Assembly: GCA_013393545.1 (NCBI GenBank)
Contig: JABXHG010000249.1
Location: forward strand, 1 to 12,954
DNA from: Alteromonadaceae bacterium
GTDB lineage: Bacteria; Pseudomonadota; Gammaproteobacteria; Pseudomonadales; Oleiphilaceae
Direction: 5' to 3'
Length of the DNA: 12,954 nt
Both the position numbers and the translations under genes were made by a program. Under the pieces are notes generated by a model. That model saw nothing but the letters and a program-made list of their open reading frames with translations, was not told the origin of the DNA and did not search any database. Position 1 is the stretch's first letter, and each line of letters begins with the position of its first letter. Shown here piece after piece: positions 1 to 5,352 of the stretch.

Positions 1-83
1 AGGTACGGATGTAGGTCTCACTCTGGTGGCTCGTCACCATATCCCGTCCGCCAAAACGGGTTACAGTTAGACCCCAACTCTGC

Positions 84-114
84 AAAGCCCCGCCGCCAAT
101 CGGGGCTTTTGCTT
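84..114 (+). terminator. Rho-independent terminator
   Basis: A 9-bp perfect stem (AAAGCCCCG at 84-92, CGGGGCTTT at 101-109) encloses an 8-nt loop and is followed on the plus strand by a T-rich tail through about 117. The orientation fits a gene entering from the left edge on the plus strand. It may also serve, less efficiently, the minus-strand partition operon that ends at 150. Positions 1-149 hold no other gene I can support. Confidence 0.75.
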
Positions 115-149
115 TTTCTGTAGCCTGGTCGGTGCCACCCAATGCCCTG

Positions 150-449
150 CTACGCTTGCTTCTTCCCTCGTCTGAGGGTGCGGGGAATCCAATCGGCCAC
201 GTCTGCGTCCCATTGCACGATCCCCGCTTGCCGTAGTGCGCCCGCTGCTCCGTCGAACGACCGGAAGTAACGAACACCACCACGAAACGCCCCTAGAACC
301 TGCTCTGCTTCTGCGTCTGCACGTTCCAGGGTGATGATCAGTCCTTTCTCTGCGACTCGTATCGTCGCCTTTTCGATGTGGCCGGCCTCCTGTGCTTCTC
401 GCACAGTGGCCAGACCGACAATTTCTTTCGATTCCACGTCCGCTATCAT
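150..449 (-). CDS. Small partition-cassette accessory protein (ParC-like?)
   Basis: This 99-residue protein is third in a minus-strand run parA, ribbon-helix-helix gene, this gene, 59 bp after the previous stop. The ATG at 449 has a GAGG-type ribosome binding site 2 to 5 bases upstream inside GAGGGTGAGGC. The sequence shows no catalytic motif, signal peptide or membrane segment. It has an acidic N-terminal half and a C-terminal part with WDADVADWIPRTLRRGKK. I recall small proteins of this size and layout next to parA in proteobacterial plasmids, sometimes called ParC-family partition-associated proteins, but I assign that only by position and general likeness. A role in plasmid maintenance is inferred from the operon. 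Biochemical function is unknown. Confidence 0.65.
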   Translation of the reverse strand: MIADVESKEIVGLATVREAQEAGHIEKATIRVAEKGLIITLERADAEAEQVLGAFRGGVRYFRSFDGAAGALRQAGIVQWDADVADWIPRTLRRGKKQA

Positions 450-508
450 GCCTCACCCTCGATAACCTATCAAGCAAAGTCCAAAAATGCAGTTTTGGCC
501 TTGTTCCT

Positions 509-727
509 TCACTCGTCGGGAAGGCTCCGGACGTATTCCGTCAGCAACTCTTTGACCGTCTTGCCCTGCTTCGCTGCGTAGATTTTCAGCTTTGTGTGAT
601 CCTCTGGCGTCACATCGAAGTTCACCCGTTTGGTGGCTCCTTTGTCGGCCAGGCTGGACAAGGTGGCTTTGTTCTTGCCAGCGCTCGGCCGGCCAGCGCT
701 GAGTGTGGGAGAAGTCTTTGCGCTCAT
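509..727 (-). CDS. ParG-like ribbon-helix-helix centromere-binding protein
   Basis: This 72-residue protein has two parts: a basic, flexible, Ser/Gly/Lys-rich N-terminal tail (about residues 1-32) and a ribbon-helix-helix fold (about 33-68). The KRVNFDV strand would contact DNA, followed by the helices DHTKLKIYAAKQGK and VKELLTEYVRSL. This is the architecture of ParG from the type Ib ParF-ParG system, a dimer that binds the partition site and represses its own operon, while the tail stimulates the ATPase. It lies 28 bp downstream of parA on the same strand, the classic order. ACTC tetramers of the kind ParG is known to bind occur upstream of parA and one (746-749) lies in the gap before this gene. 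The DNA partner role is inferred from fold and context. Confidence 0.8.
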   Translation of the reverse strand: MSAKTSPTLSAGRPSAGKNKATLSSLADKGATKRVNFDVTPEDHTKLKIYAAKQGKTVKELLTEYVRSLPDE

Positions 728-755
728 TTATTCATGCCCTCATATACTCAAATAA

Positions 756-1385
756 TTAAACGAGTTTTTCTTTAATTTCAGCCATCAGGGCGCGAATCTC
801 GCGCGCAGCATCGCCGTCCGGGTCGCTATCCAGAACCGTCGTTCCGCCGGCAGCAGTACCGGGGTAAATCACTCGCTGTGTCACTCTGGTGTCCATCACC
901 GGCAACTCATAACCGGCCAGGGCCTCGGTAACTTCGCCGCCAATTCGGGTACCTTTAATTGCCCTGGACACCACAAAGGCCGCCTGAAGCTGACCGTCTG
1001 TAACCTCGATGCGCTGCTTCACCAGGTCTACGAGATCGGCCGTCGCCCATATGTCATAGGGGCTCGGCTGTACCGGAATCAGAATGAAGTTGGCCGCCTT
1101 GATGGCCGACACAGCCAGATCAGCCGCCTGGGGAGCCCCATCGACCACCACATAATCGACGCGCGCCACGTTCTTCACGTCGCGGTCGATGGTCGGCCGG
1201 TCGATCCCGACCACGGTCACCGGATTGTCTTCCTGGACGGCTGCCCAGTCGCGGGCGCTGCCCTGGGGATCGGAATCGACCAGGAGCACGTCTGCACCAT
1301 CAAGCTGGAGTGCGCGGGCCAGATGGGTGGCAATCGTGGTCTTTCCCGAGCCGCCTTTCTGGTTGAGTACGGCAATAACCTTCAT
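756..1385 (-). CDS. parA: ParA-family partition ATPase (type Ib, ParF-like)
   Basis: A 209-residue P-loop ATPase that would position plasmid copies before division by dynamic ATP-dependent binding to the nucleoid, together with the adjacent ribbon-helix-helix protein. The deviant Walker A motif KGGSGKTT is at residues 10-17, with signature lysine K10 and P-loop K15. The switch region is [12 protein letters not shown] (about 37-48) and the Walker B-like strand is [11 protein letters not shown]. The protein has no N-terminal helix-turn-helix extension, and its length matches the short type Ib ParAs (about 200-210 residues) rather than the long P1/F type. It is the first gene of a three-gene minus-strand cassette. 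Autoregulation by the downstream ribbon-helix-helix protein is likely, given the ACTC boxes just upstream of the start. Confidence 0.93.
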   Translation of the reverse strand: MKVIAVLNQKGGSGKTTIATHLARALQLDGADVLLVDSDPQGSARDWAAVQEDNPVTVVGIDRPTIDRDVKNVARVDYVVVDGAPQAADLAVSAIKAANFILIPVQPSPYDIWATADLVDLVKQRIEVTDGQLQAAFVVSRAIKGTRIGGEVTEALAGYELPVMDTRVTQRVIYPGTAAGGTTVLDSDPDGDAAREIRALMAEIKEKLV

Positions 1386-1389
1386 AGAA

Positions 1390-1466
1390 ACTCCCTTGAG
1401 CTTATGTTTATTTACTCATTTGAGGTTAACGGAACCAGCAGCTCGGCGCAATACTCACATACTCAT
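1390..1466. promoter_or_regulatory. Candidate partition site/operator with ACTC boxes
   Basis: The 85-bp gap in front of parA contains ACTC tetramers at 1390-1393, 1414-1417, 1453-1456 and 1461-1464. Three are in the extended form TACTCA or TACTCAC, set in AT-rich sequence. A further copy, CATATACTCA, lies at 741-750 between parA and the next gene, almost repeating CACATACTCA at 1456-1465. ParG of plasmid TP228 is known to bind arrays of degenerate ACTC tetramers. That this is the operator or centromere here is inference. Confidence 0.5.
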
Positions 1467-1470
1467 CTTA

Positions 1471-1797
1471 TCATTTACCCAAACGAAGCCGCTGCCATTC
1501 CTCGAACAGGTCCTTACGGTGCCAGACCGGACGCCGGGAAATAACGTGGCCGTCCTCGTCCTCCTGGTCCTGAATCGCCCAGACCCATTTGTCTGTTTCA
1601 TCGGCCGGTGGCTGCTCATAGCGGGCCGTTGCCCACATCTCCTGGGCAACGCGGCGGGCTTCCTCCAAACGACGCTCACGCCGACGCTTGGCCATCTCTT
1701 CTTTCATCCACTTCCCAGCGGCCCGCATCTCGGCTCTCAGGTCCTCGATCTCGGCCTGAGTCAGCCGCCGCCAACCTGGTTCATCATCCGGTGTCAT
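1471..1797 (-). CDS. Uncharacterised charged plasmid protein downstream of resolvase
   Basis: I chose the ATG at 1797 (108 residues) because it overlaps the resolvase stop by four bases (ATGA), the usual sign of translational coupling. A longer reading from 1854 would run well into the resolvase. The protein is rich in Arg, Glu and Trp. Residues about 12-50 form a long charged amphipathic stretch (EMRAAGKWMKEEMAKRRRER) likely to be helical or coiled coil. The C-terminal half has several Trp residues and the segment RRPVWHRKDLFEEW. There is no signal peptide or membrane segment. I do not recognise the family. The coupling suggests it is made with the resolvase, possibly as a partner or a stability factor, but nothing in the sequence proves that. 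Confidence 0.65.
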   Translation of the reverse strand: MTPDDEPGWRRLTQAEIEDLRAEMRAAGKWMKEEMAKRRRERRLEEARRVAQEMWATARYEQPPADETDKWVWAIQDQEDEDGHVISRRPVWHRKDLFEEWQRLRLGK

Positions 1798-2438
1798 ACC
1801 TGCCTCTCCTTTTGGTGCTTGGCCCACACCCGCTTCACCTGGGCGGGGCTGCACCCGGCCAGCGCAGCGGTTTGGGTGATGCTGTGGCCCGCCTGGCGCA
1901 GCGTGACGATACGCCGGTGAGTGGTCGTGTCTGCCTTCCGGCCCGTGTATCGGCCGGCCTGTCTCGCCAGCTCGATGCCCTGGCGCTGGCGTTCTCGCCG
2001 GTCCTCGTAATCGTCACGGGCCATTTGCAACGCCAGGCGCAGGAGCATGTCCTGGACCGACTCCAGCACAATTCTGGTGGTGCCGGAGGCCTCGGCGGCC
2101 AGCTCGGACAGATCCACCACGCCAGGTACAGCCAGACGAGCACCCCGTTCGCGGATGGTGGCCACCAGGCGTTCGGCTTCCTCCAGGGGCAGGCGTGAAA
2201 TCCGGTCCATCTTCTCGGCAATGACCACCTCGCCCGGTTGCAGGTCGTCGATCATGCGCAGCAGCTCGGGCCGATCAGCACGCGCACCGGAAGCCTTCTC
2301 CCGGTAGACGCCGGCGACGTAGTAGCCGGAGGCCTTCGCGGCCTCGATGATGTTTTCCTGACGCTCCAGGTCTTGCGCGTCAGTGCTGACACGCAGGTAT
2401 ACCCGCGCCACTCGTAAGGAAGGGTGTGCCTCGCTCAT
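1794..2438 (-). CDS. Small serine recombinase (plasmid resolvase)
   Basis: A 214-residue site-specific recombinase of the resolvase/invertase family. The catalytic domain begins with RVYLRVSTDAQDLERQ, where S18 is the expected nucleophile. It continues through the MDRISRLPLEEAERLV region typical of resolvases and the long helix around RIVLESVQDMLLRLALQMA. The C-terminal 45 residues include a helix-turn-helix (GHSITQTAALAGCSPAQVKRVW) for DNA binding. I chose the ATG at 2438 because AAAGGAG lies 8 bases upstream; a longer TTG-started form from 2465 would contain that ribosome binding site. Its likely job is resolving plasmid multimers, in keeping with the adjacent partition genes. A res site would be expected in 2,439-2,690. 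The 10-bp palindrome CTCAATTGAG (2461-2470) is there, but I cannot delimit a full three-subsite res. Confidence 0.9.
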   Translation of the reverse strand: MSEAHPSLRVARVYLRVSTDAQDLERQENIIEAAKASGYYVAGVYREKASGARADRPELLRMIDDLQPGEVVIAEKMDRISRLPLEEAERLVATIRERGARLAVPGVVDLSELAAEASGTTRIVLESVQDMLLRLALQMARDDYEDRRERQRQGIELARQAGRYTGRKADTTTHRRIVTLRQAGHSITQTAALAGCSPAQVKRVWAKHQKERQV

Positions 2439-2583
2439 CCCATAGGCTCCTTTGGGTAAACTCAATTGAGCCCATCATATCAGGGTGGCTAAAAAAAGGA
2501 ATCCACGACTCAAAAGAGCCAGGAATACTGACCTGTCCCTAATGAGCCACCTGTTGATCAGACCGATTTCACGATCATAAGGC

Positions 2584-2612
2584 TTGACACCAATATAGGT
2601 GGGTCCTAGAAT
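2584..2612 (+). promoter_or_regulatory. Strong sigma70-type promoter
   Basis: TTGACA at 2584-2589 is a perfect -35 element. It is followed after exactly 17 bp by TAGAAT at 2607-2612, one mismatch from TATAAT. Transcription would start near 2619 and run rightward into a short leader and hairpin before the DUF3800 gene. It is one of the best promoter matches in the GC-rich block. Confidence 0.75.
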
Positions 2613-2618
2613 CCGTAG

Positions 2619-2708
2619 TCAGATAAACATCTACTTAGCCGAACAGAGAAGAAATTCTTCTCATGGCGGCAATCCCTAAAGCCACCTCGTGTGGCTTTAG
2701 TTGTTTTT
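2619..2708 (+). ncRNA. Candidate small RNA or attenuated leader
   Basis: Between the promoter above and the DUF3800 start lies a stretch of about 90 nt with no coding frame of note. It contains two inverted repeats: GAGAAGAAATTCTTCTC at 2646-2662, and a 10-bp terminator stem at 2676-2700 followed by TTGTTTTT. A transcript from 2619 would therefore be expected to end near 2708 as a two-hairpin RNA. It could be a free small RNA, such as an antisense regulator of plasmid genes, or a leader that attenuates DUF3800. The sequence alone does not decide between these. Confidence 0.4.
2676..2708 (+). terminator. Intrinsic terminator/attenuator before DUF3800
   Basis: CTAAAGCCAC (2676-2685) and GTGGCTTTAG (2691-2700) form a perfect 10-bp stem with a 5-nt loop, followed by TTGTTTTT. 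It ends about 10 bp before the ATG of the DUF3800 gene. It lies downstream of a plus-strand promoter and no plus-strand gene precedes it in this region, which makes it an unusual place for a simple end-of-gene terminator. Confidence 0.7.
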
Positions 2709-2717
2709 GGACGACAC

Positions 2718-3557
2718 ATGCATATCTGCTACCTGGATGAAGCCGGATGCACCGGCGCCTTACCCTCAAGTAATACTCAAATCCAACCTGTTTTCGTCAT
2801 CGGCGGACTCTTTATCGAAGAGTCTCAGATACCATCTATGACGCAGGACCTCCTGGCTCTTAAAAGGAGATTTTTCCCCAACCTTCTCCCAGCAGCCACC
2901 CTTCACCATGATTGGATGAAAGCCGAGATAAAAGGAGCTGATTTAAGAAGGAAAGCTAGGAGTAATGGCCGCAACGATCGCCGCTTTTCCTACAGCGTGG
3001 TTACCGAGACTCTGGATATAATCCAGAGACATGATGGACGCATTGTTTCACGCATATATGCCAAACCGATTAACGACCTATTCAATGGCACATCGGTGTA
3101 TACCTACAGCGTTCAGTCCATTTGCTCCACATTTCAAAACTACCTGGAAGAAAAAGAATCTAGGGGAATTGTTATTGCCGACAGTCGAAACAAAGGGAAA
3201 AACGCCAGTGTTTCGCACTCTATATTCACACAGCGGTTCCGGGCGCATGGCGACCCTTATCCGGGACTACTTGAGGTTCCTACCTTTGGCCATAGCGATA
3301 ACCACACAGGCCTTCAGCTAATAGATTTGGTGTGTTCTTCTTTACTTTTTCCAATTGCAGCCGAAGTCTGCATGTCTGCCCATCTAACCGACCGCACACA
3401 TTTATCGCCGCACTACTTGGAGTTGAGAAGAAGGTTTGGTGCCAACCTCAAAAGCCTTCAGCATCGATATCAAGATGATAATGGCAGGTGGCACGGTGGG
3501 GTTACGTTATCCGACCCCATCAACCGATTCTCTGCAACACAACTGTTTCGGCCATAG
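2718..3557 (+). CDS. DUF3800 domain protein
   Basis: A 279-residue protein of the DUF3800 family, recognised from the N-terminal hallmark YLDEAG (residues 5-10), a middle acidic motif IVIADSRNKGK, and the C-terminal GLQLIDLV segment (family GLQLADL). These Asp and Glu residues are the conserved ones of a family predicted to adopt an RNase H-like nuclease fold. Its biological role is not established, though such genes often ride on mobile elements. I chose the ATG at 2718 because family members start right at this strand. An upstream GTG at 2691 would lie inside the terminator hairpin. A GGA at 2709-2711 may serve as a weak ribosome binding site. Base composition is visibly less GC-rich than in its neighbours. 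The stop lies only 4 bp from the convergent mobC stop, so it looks like inserted cargo where a relaxase gene might be expected. Confidence 0.85.
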   Translation: MHICYLDEAGCTGALPSSNTQIQPVFVIGGLFIEESQIPSMTQDLLALKRRFFPNLLPAATLHHDWMKAEIKGADLRRKARSNGRNDRRFSYSVVTETLDIIQRHDGRIVSRIYAKPINDLFNGTSVYTYSVQSICSTFQNYLEEKESRGIVIADSRNKGKNASVSHSIFTQRFRAHGDPYPGLLEVPTFGHSDNHTGLQLIDLVCSSLLFPIAAEVCMSAHLTDRTHLSPHYLELRRRFGANLKSLQHRYQDDNGRWHGGVTLSDPINRFSATQLFRP

Positions 3558-3561
3558 GCCC

Positions 3562-4101
3562 TTATTCGCCATCGTCATCGTGCCACCGGCTCCAGGTCTT
3601 ATCGAAAAGTTCAGAGACATGATCCAGGTGCTGGTCGATCCGTTCGGCCAGCTTCTCGATTGACTCCTGCTTGAGCTTATCGCTTTCGCGGAACTCGATG
3701 TTCAAGGCCCTGGCCACCTGGTTGAGGTTCCGGCCGATAGCTCCAAGCTGCCGGCACGATTCCCGTACGGTGTTCACTTCTTCATCAGTGAGAACCGGCA
3801 TCCGATGCAACGCCGCCAGAACTGTTGCAGTGGTCCAGTTGGTCCGGTTCGTATATCCCTCTTGCTTGGCTCGCTCAATCAGCTTCCGATGCTCAGTCCC
3901 TGTCAGTCGGATAGTGACCTTCCCGGCCTTCTTCTCATCTCCTAGACCTGGAAAGTCTATGGGTACCGCTTCACCACAAACGCGCTGAATCATCATCCTC
4001 AGCATGTCGGATTCACTCACGCCATTGGTTCGGCAGAAGCTCTGCCAGGCTTTTTTTTCGCCTTCCGATAGGCGTGTTTTGACAACTTCCTGCTTACTCA
4101 T
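3562..4101 (-). CDS. mobC: MobC-family relaxosome accessory protein
   Basis: A 179-residue protein of the bacterial mobilisation MobC type. An N-terminal ribbon-helix-helix-like part (VVKTRLSEGEKKAWQSF followed by the helix GVSESDMLRMMIQRV) is followed by a second similar segment (VTIRLTGTEHRKLIERAKQEG) and the family hallmark LGAIGRNLNQVARALN near residues 127-142. Such proteins bind oriT and help the relaxase nick DNA. I chose the ATG at 4101 (MSKQEVVK), since a GTG start at 4164 would translate the G/C tracts and palindrome of the probable oriT. In most mobilisation modules a relaxase gene overlaps or follows mobC. Here the DUF3800 gene abuts it instead, so a relaxase must lie elsewhere or be missing. 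Confidence 0.87.
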   Translation of the reverse strand: MSKQEVVKTRLSEGEKKAWQSFCRTNGVSESDMLRMMIQRVCGEAVPIDFPGLGDEKKAGKVTIRLTGTEHRKLIERAKQEGYTNRTNWTTATVLAALHRMPVLTDEEVNTVRESCRQLGAIGRNLNQVARALNIEFRESDKLKQESIEKLAERIDQHLDHVSELFDKTWSRWHDDDGE

Positions 4102-4114
4102 AATGCAATCTGAA

Positions 4115-4199
4115 ATGGGGGGTTTAGGGGGTACTTTAGCAAATCTGGTACCAGATGCCAGCACTTTGCGAATCCTGCCCTAGCTCTAAACCCCCCCAT
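4115..4199 (+). other. Candidate origin of transfer (oriT)
   Basis: Directly upstream of mobC lies a 14-bp perfect palindrome, ATCTGGTACCAGAT (4143-4156). Fifteen bases after it comes AATCCTGCCC (4171-4180). ATCCTG/C matches the nic core known for IncP and related MOBP origins (YATCCTG/Y), which would place the nick between 4177 and 4178. The region is flanked by an inverted pair, ATGGGGGGTTTAG (4115-4127) and CTAAACCCCCCCAT (4186-4199). Palindrome plus nic-like core next to a MobC gene is the arrangement expected of an oriT. Function is inferred. Confidence 0.55.
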
Positions 4200-4202
4200 A
4201 AA

Positions 4203-4218
4203 TTTCGTACGTACGAAA
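4203..4218. repeat. Palindrome family, copy 1 (TTTCGTACGTACGAAA)
   Basis: A 16-bp perfect palindrome, extending to 20 bp (4201-4220). It differs from the other three copies only at the two symmetrical bases flanking the central CG. It lies between the candidate oriT and the toxin-antitoxin promoter, about 30 bp upstream of the -35 element. It is a probable regulator binding site. Confidence 0.8.
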
Positions 4219-4250
4219 TTTTGCCGGCCATCGCCTGGATGGCCTGGCCA

Positions 4251-4279
4251 TCGACAGAACGGCCGATCTGGCCTATAGT
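4251..4279 (+). promoter_or_regulatory. Promoter of the toxin-antitoxin operon
   Basis: TCGACA (4251-4256, one mismatch to TTGACA) is followed after 17 bp by TATAGT (4274-4279). The predicted start near 4286 falls within the large inverted repeat at 4278-4304, so repressor bound there would block transcription. Confidence 0.65.
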
Positions 4280-4304
4280 AGTTACAGGTATTACCTCTAA
4301 CTAC
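4278..4304. promoter_or_regulatory. Autoregulatory operator of the toxin-antitoxin operon
   Basis: A 27-bp inverted repeat centred on T4291: outer arms GTAGTTA (4278-4284) and TAACTAC (4298-4304), inner arms AGGTA (4286-4290) and TACCT (4292-4296), with one C/C mismatch between the arms. It overlaps the end of the -10 box and the predicted start, and ends at the base before the GGAGG ribosome binding site (4305-4309). This is the expected place for binding by the ribbon-helix-helix antitoxin encoded next. Confidence 0.7.
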
Positions 4305-4314
4305 GGAGGCCATC

Positions 4315-4593
4315 ATGGCAACACCAACATCCATCAAGCTCGATGACGATCTGAAAGGGCGGGTCCAGCATCTGGCCGATACTCGTAGGCGCTCGGCGCA
4401 CTGGCTCATGCGTGAAGCAATCGAACAGTACGTGGAGCGCGAGGAAAGGCGGGAAAGCTTCAGAAGGGACACGCTCAAGGCTTGGGAGGACTACCAGGCT
4501 ACCGGCTTGCACGCGACCGCTGGCGAAGTGGAGAAGTGGCTGGCCAGCTGGGGAACGGATAACGAGGTACCGGCCCCGACATGTCACAAGTGA
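4315..4593 (+). CDS. CopG/ParD-type ribbon-helix-helix antitoxin
   Basis: A 92-residue antitoxin. The N-terminal ribbon-helix-helix (strand TSIKLDDDLKGRVQHLADT, then helix RRSAHWLMREAIEQYVEREER) would dimerise and bind the operator just upstream. The C-terminal tail (about residues 45-92, DTLKAWEDYQATGLHATAGEVEKWLASWG) is the kind that wraps the toxin. GGAGG lies 5 bases before the ATG. It overlaps the toxin gene by 13 bp, typical of parDE-type pairs. Its product should neutralise the toxin and repress the operon, alone and more strongly as a complex. On a plasmid this gives post-segregational maintenance. Confidence 0.9.
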   Translation: MATPTSIKLDDDLKGRVQHLADTRRRSAHWLMREAIEQYVEREERRESFRRDTLKAWEDYQATGLHATAGEVEKWLASWGTDNEVPAPTCHK

Positions 4594-4871
4594 TCTTCGC
4601 CCCGGCAGCGATCCGGGACCTGGAGCGGCTGCGCGAGTTTCTGCGGCCCAAGAACCCCACAGCAGCGGAGCGGGCCGCTAAAGCCATCATCCAAGGTGTC
4701 CAGGCGCTCGGAGAACTGCCGCGCATTGGCCGCCCCATTGAGGATATGCCCGAGGAGTTCCGGGACTGGCTGATAGACTTTGGTGATAGCGGCTACGTCG
4801 CACGATACCGCATTGATGGTGACACCGTTGTGGTGTTGGCCATCCGTCACCAGAAAGAAGCCGGCTTCTAA
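4581..4871 (+). CDS. ParE/RelE-superfamily toxin
   Basis: A 96-residue toxin of the ParE/RelE fold. The start VIFAPAAIRDLERLREFLRPKNPTAA matches the strand plus helical hairpin of ParE. The middle has LGELPRIGRPIEDMP, a family signature, and the C-terminal strands are GYVARYRIDGDTVVVLAIRHQKEAGF with the usual RHxxE ending. ParE members poison DNA gyrase while RelE members cut mRNA. The sequence looks closer to ParE, but the target cannot be settled here. Translation is coupled to the antitoxin through the 13-bp overlap, and an intrinsic terminator follows at 4926-4952. Confidence 0.9.
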   Translation: MSQVIFAPAAIRDLERLREFLRPKNPTAAERAAKAIIQGVQALGELPRIGRPIEDMPEEFRDWLIDFGDSGYVARYRIDGDTVVVLAIRHQKEAGF

Positions 4872-4873
4872 TT

Positions 4874-4889
4874 TTTCGTGCGCACGAAA
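4874..4889. repeat. Palindrome family, copy 2 (TTTCGTGCGCACGAAA)
   Basis: A perfect 16-bp core, extended by T/A pairs to 20 bp (4872-4891). It starts immediately after the toxin stop codon, so it is the downstream border of the toxin-antitoxin operon. Confidence 0.85.
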
Positions 4890-4925
4890 AAACGCCCCAC
4901 CTGATTCAATCAATATCACGCCTTC

Positions 4926-4952
4926 AATGACCCTCATCAGGGTCATTTTTTT
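4926..4952 (+). terminator. Rho-independent terminator of the toxin-antitoxin operon
   Basis: AATGACCCT (4926-4934) and AGGGTCATT (4939-4947) form a 9-bp perfect stem with a CATC loop, and the T-run continues to 4952. It lies 55 bp after the toxin stop. Confidence 0.85.
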
Positions 4953-4973
4953 GGATTGTACAATCCAAAAAAA
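4946..4973. repeat. 28-bp palindrome with poly-T/poly-A arms
   Basis: The core GGATTGTACAATCC (4953-4966) is flanked by seven T on the left and a run of A on the right, giving a perfect 28-bp palindrome. It directly follows the toxin operon terminator and shares its T-run. It could act as a terminator for leftward transcripts or as a second protein-binding site. Confidence 0.6.
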
Positions 4974-4980
4974 ATAAAAA

Positions 4981-4996
4981 TTTCGTGCGCACGAAA
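4981..4996. repeat. Palindrome family, copy 3 (TTTCGTGCGCACGAAA)
   Basis: A perfect 16-bp core, extended to 18 bp (4980-4997), 107 bp from copy 2. It lies upstream of the promoter of the next operon, about 80 bp before its -35 box. Confidence 0.85.
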
Positions 4997-5060
4997 TAAA
5001 AACAGAGCCTTATCTATTTACATCAACAGATAACGTAAACACTTGATTCCATTAATATAA

Positions 5061-5104
5061 TACAGCAGCTGTACTATTGCGTTAGTAGTGATAAAGCCTA
5101 TAAT
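5061..5104 (+). promoter_or_regulatory. Promoter of the transfer-gene operon with nearby inverted repeat
   Basis: TTGCGT (5077-5082) and TATAAT (5099-5104) are separated by 16 bp. A perfect inverted repeat, TACAGC-A-GCTGTA (5061-5073), ends 3 bp before the -35 box and may be an operator. Transcription from here would cover the 59-residue gene, the 108-residue gene and virB5. Confidence 0.6.
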
Positions 5105-5145
5105 TTTCTTCTAAAGGCTAGGTAATTTTTGGGGCTTAAACACGA

Positions 5146-5325
5146 ATGAACAGCGACCCTAAGACGGCCGCTCAGCGACAGCGAGAATACGCCAATAGAC
5201 AAAAGCAGATGGGACGCCGGCAACGCTCTTTCTGGCTTACCGATGAGGAACACCAGGGGCTGAGCGAACGGCTAAAGGAAATTCGAGCGGCGCGGAACGG
5301 GGGTGATGACCCCGGCCGCGCCTAA
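5146..5325 (+). CDS. Small probable DNA-binding protein (59 aa)
   Basis: An ATG at 5146 opens a 60-codon frame ending in TAA at 5323-5325. The product begins TAAQRQREYANRQKQMGRRQ and continues with SFWLTDEEHQGLSERLKEIR. This resembles small phage and plasmid proteins in which a basic leader precedes a ribbon-helix-helix-like strand (RSFWLTDEEH) and helix. I infer a DNA-binding regulator on that likeness alone. It is first in an operon with the 108-residue gene and virB5, behind a good promoter, and has palindrome copies on both sides, so it is one candidate for the protein that reads them. The ribosome binding site is weak, with only GGGG about 10 bases upstream. Confidence 0.6.
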   Translation: MNSDPKTAAQRQREYANRQKQMGRRQRSFWLTDEEHQGLSERLKEIRAARNGGDDPGRA

Positions 5326-5352
5326 CCATAACTGCCTGAATAGGAGGCAACC

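Noticed and set aside
2..70. Possible C-terminal end of a plus-strand gene entering from the left (22 codons, then TAG)
   Set aside because: It is followed by a terminator in the right direction, but 22 codons carry no recognisable motif and a second frame is open as well, so I do not call it a gene.
1189..1920. Long plus-strand open frame opposite parA and the 108-aa gene
   Set aside because: It is the antisense shadow of three well-supported minus-strand genes in GC-rich DNA and has no family features.
4098..4478. Minus-strand open frame across the toxin-antitoxin promoter
   Set aside because: It covers the operator, a palindrome and the candidate oriT antisense, and its composition is that of a shadow frame.
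4200..5000. CRISPR-like array suggested by repeated palindromes
   Set aside because: Spacing between copies is irregular (671, 107 and 711 bp) and whole genes lie between them, so this is not an array.
5041..5061. Alternative promoter using TATAAT at 5056-5061
   Set aside because: No acceptable -35 box lies 16-18 bp upstream; the pair at 5077-5104 is better.
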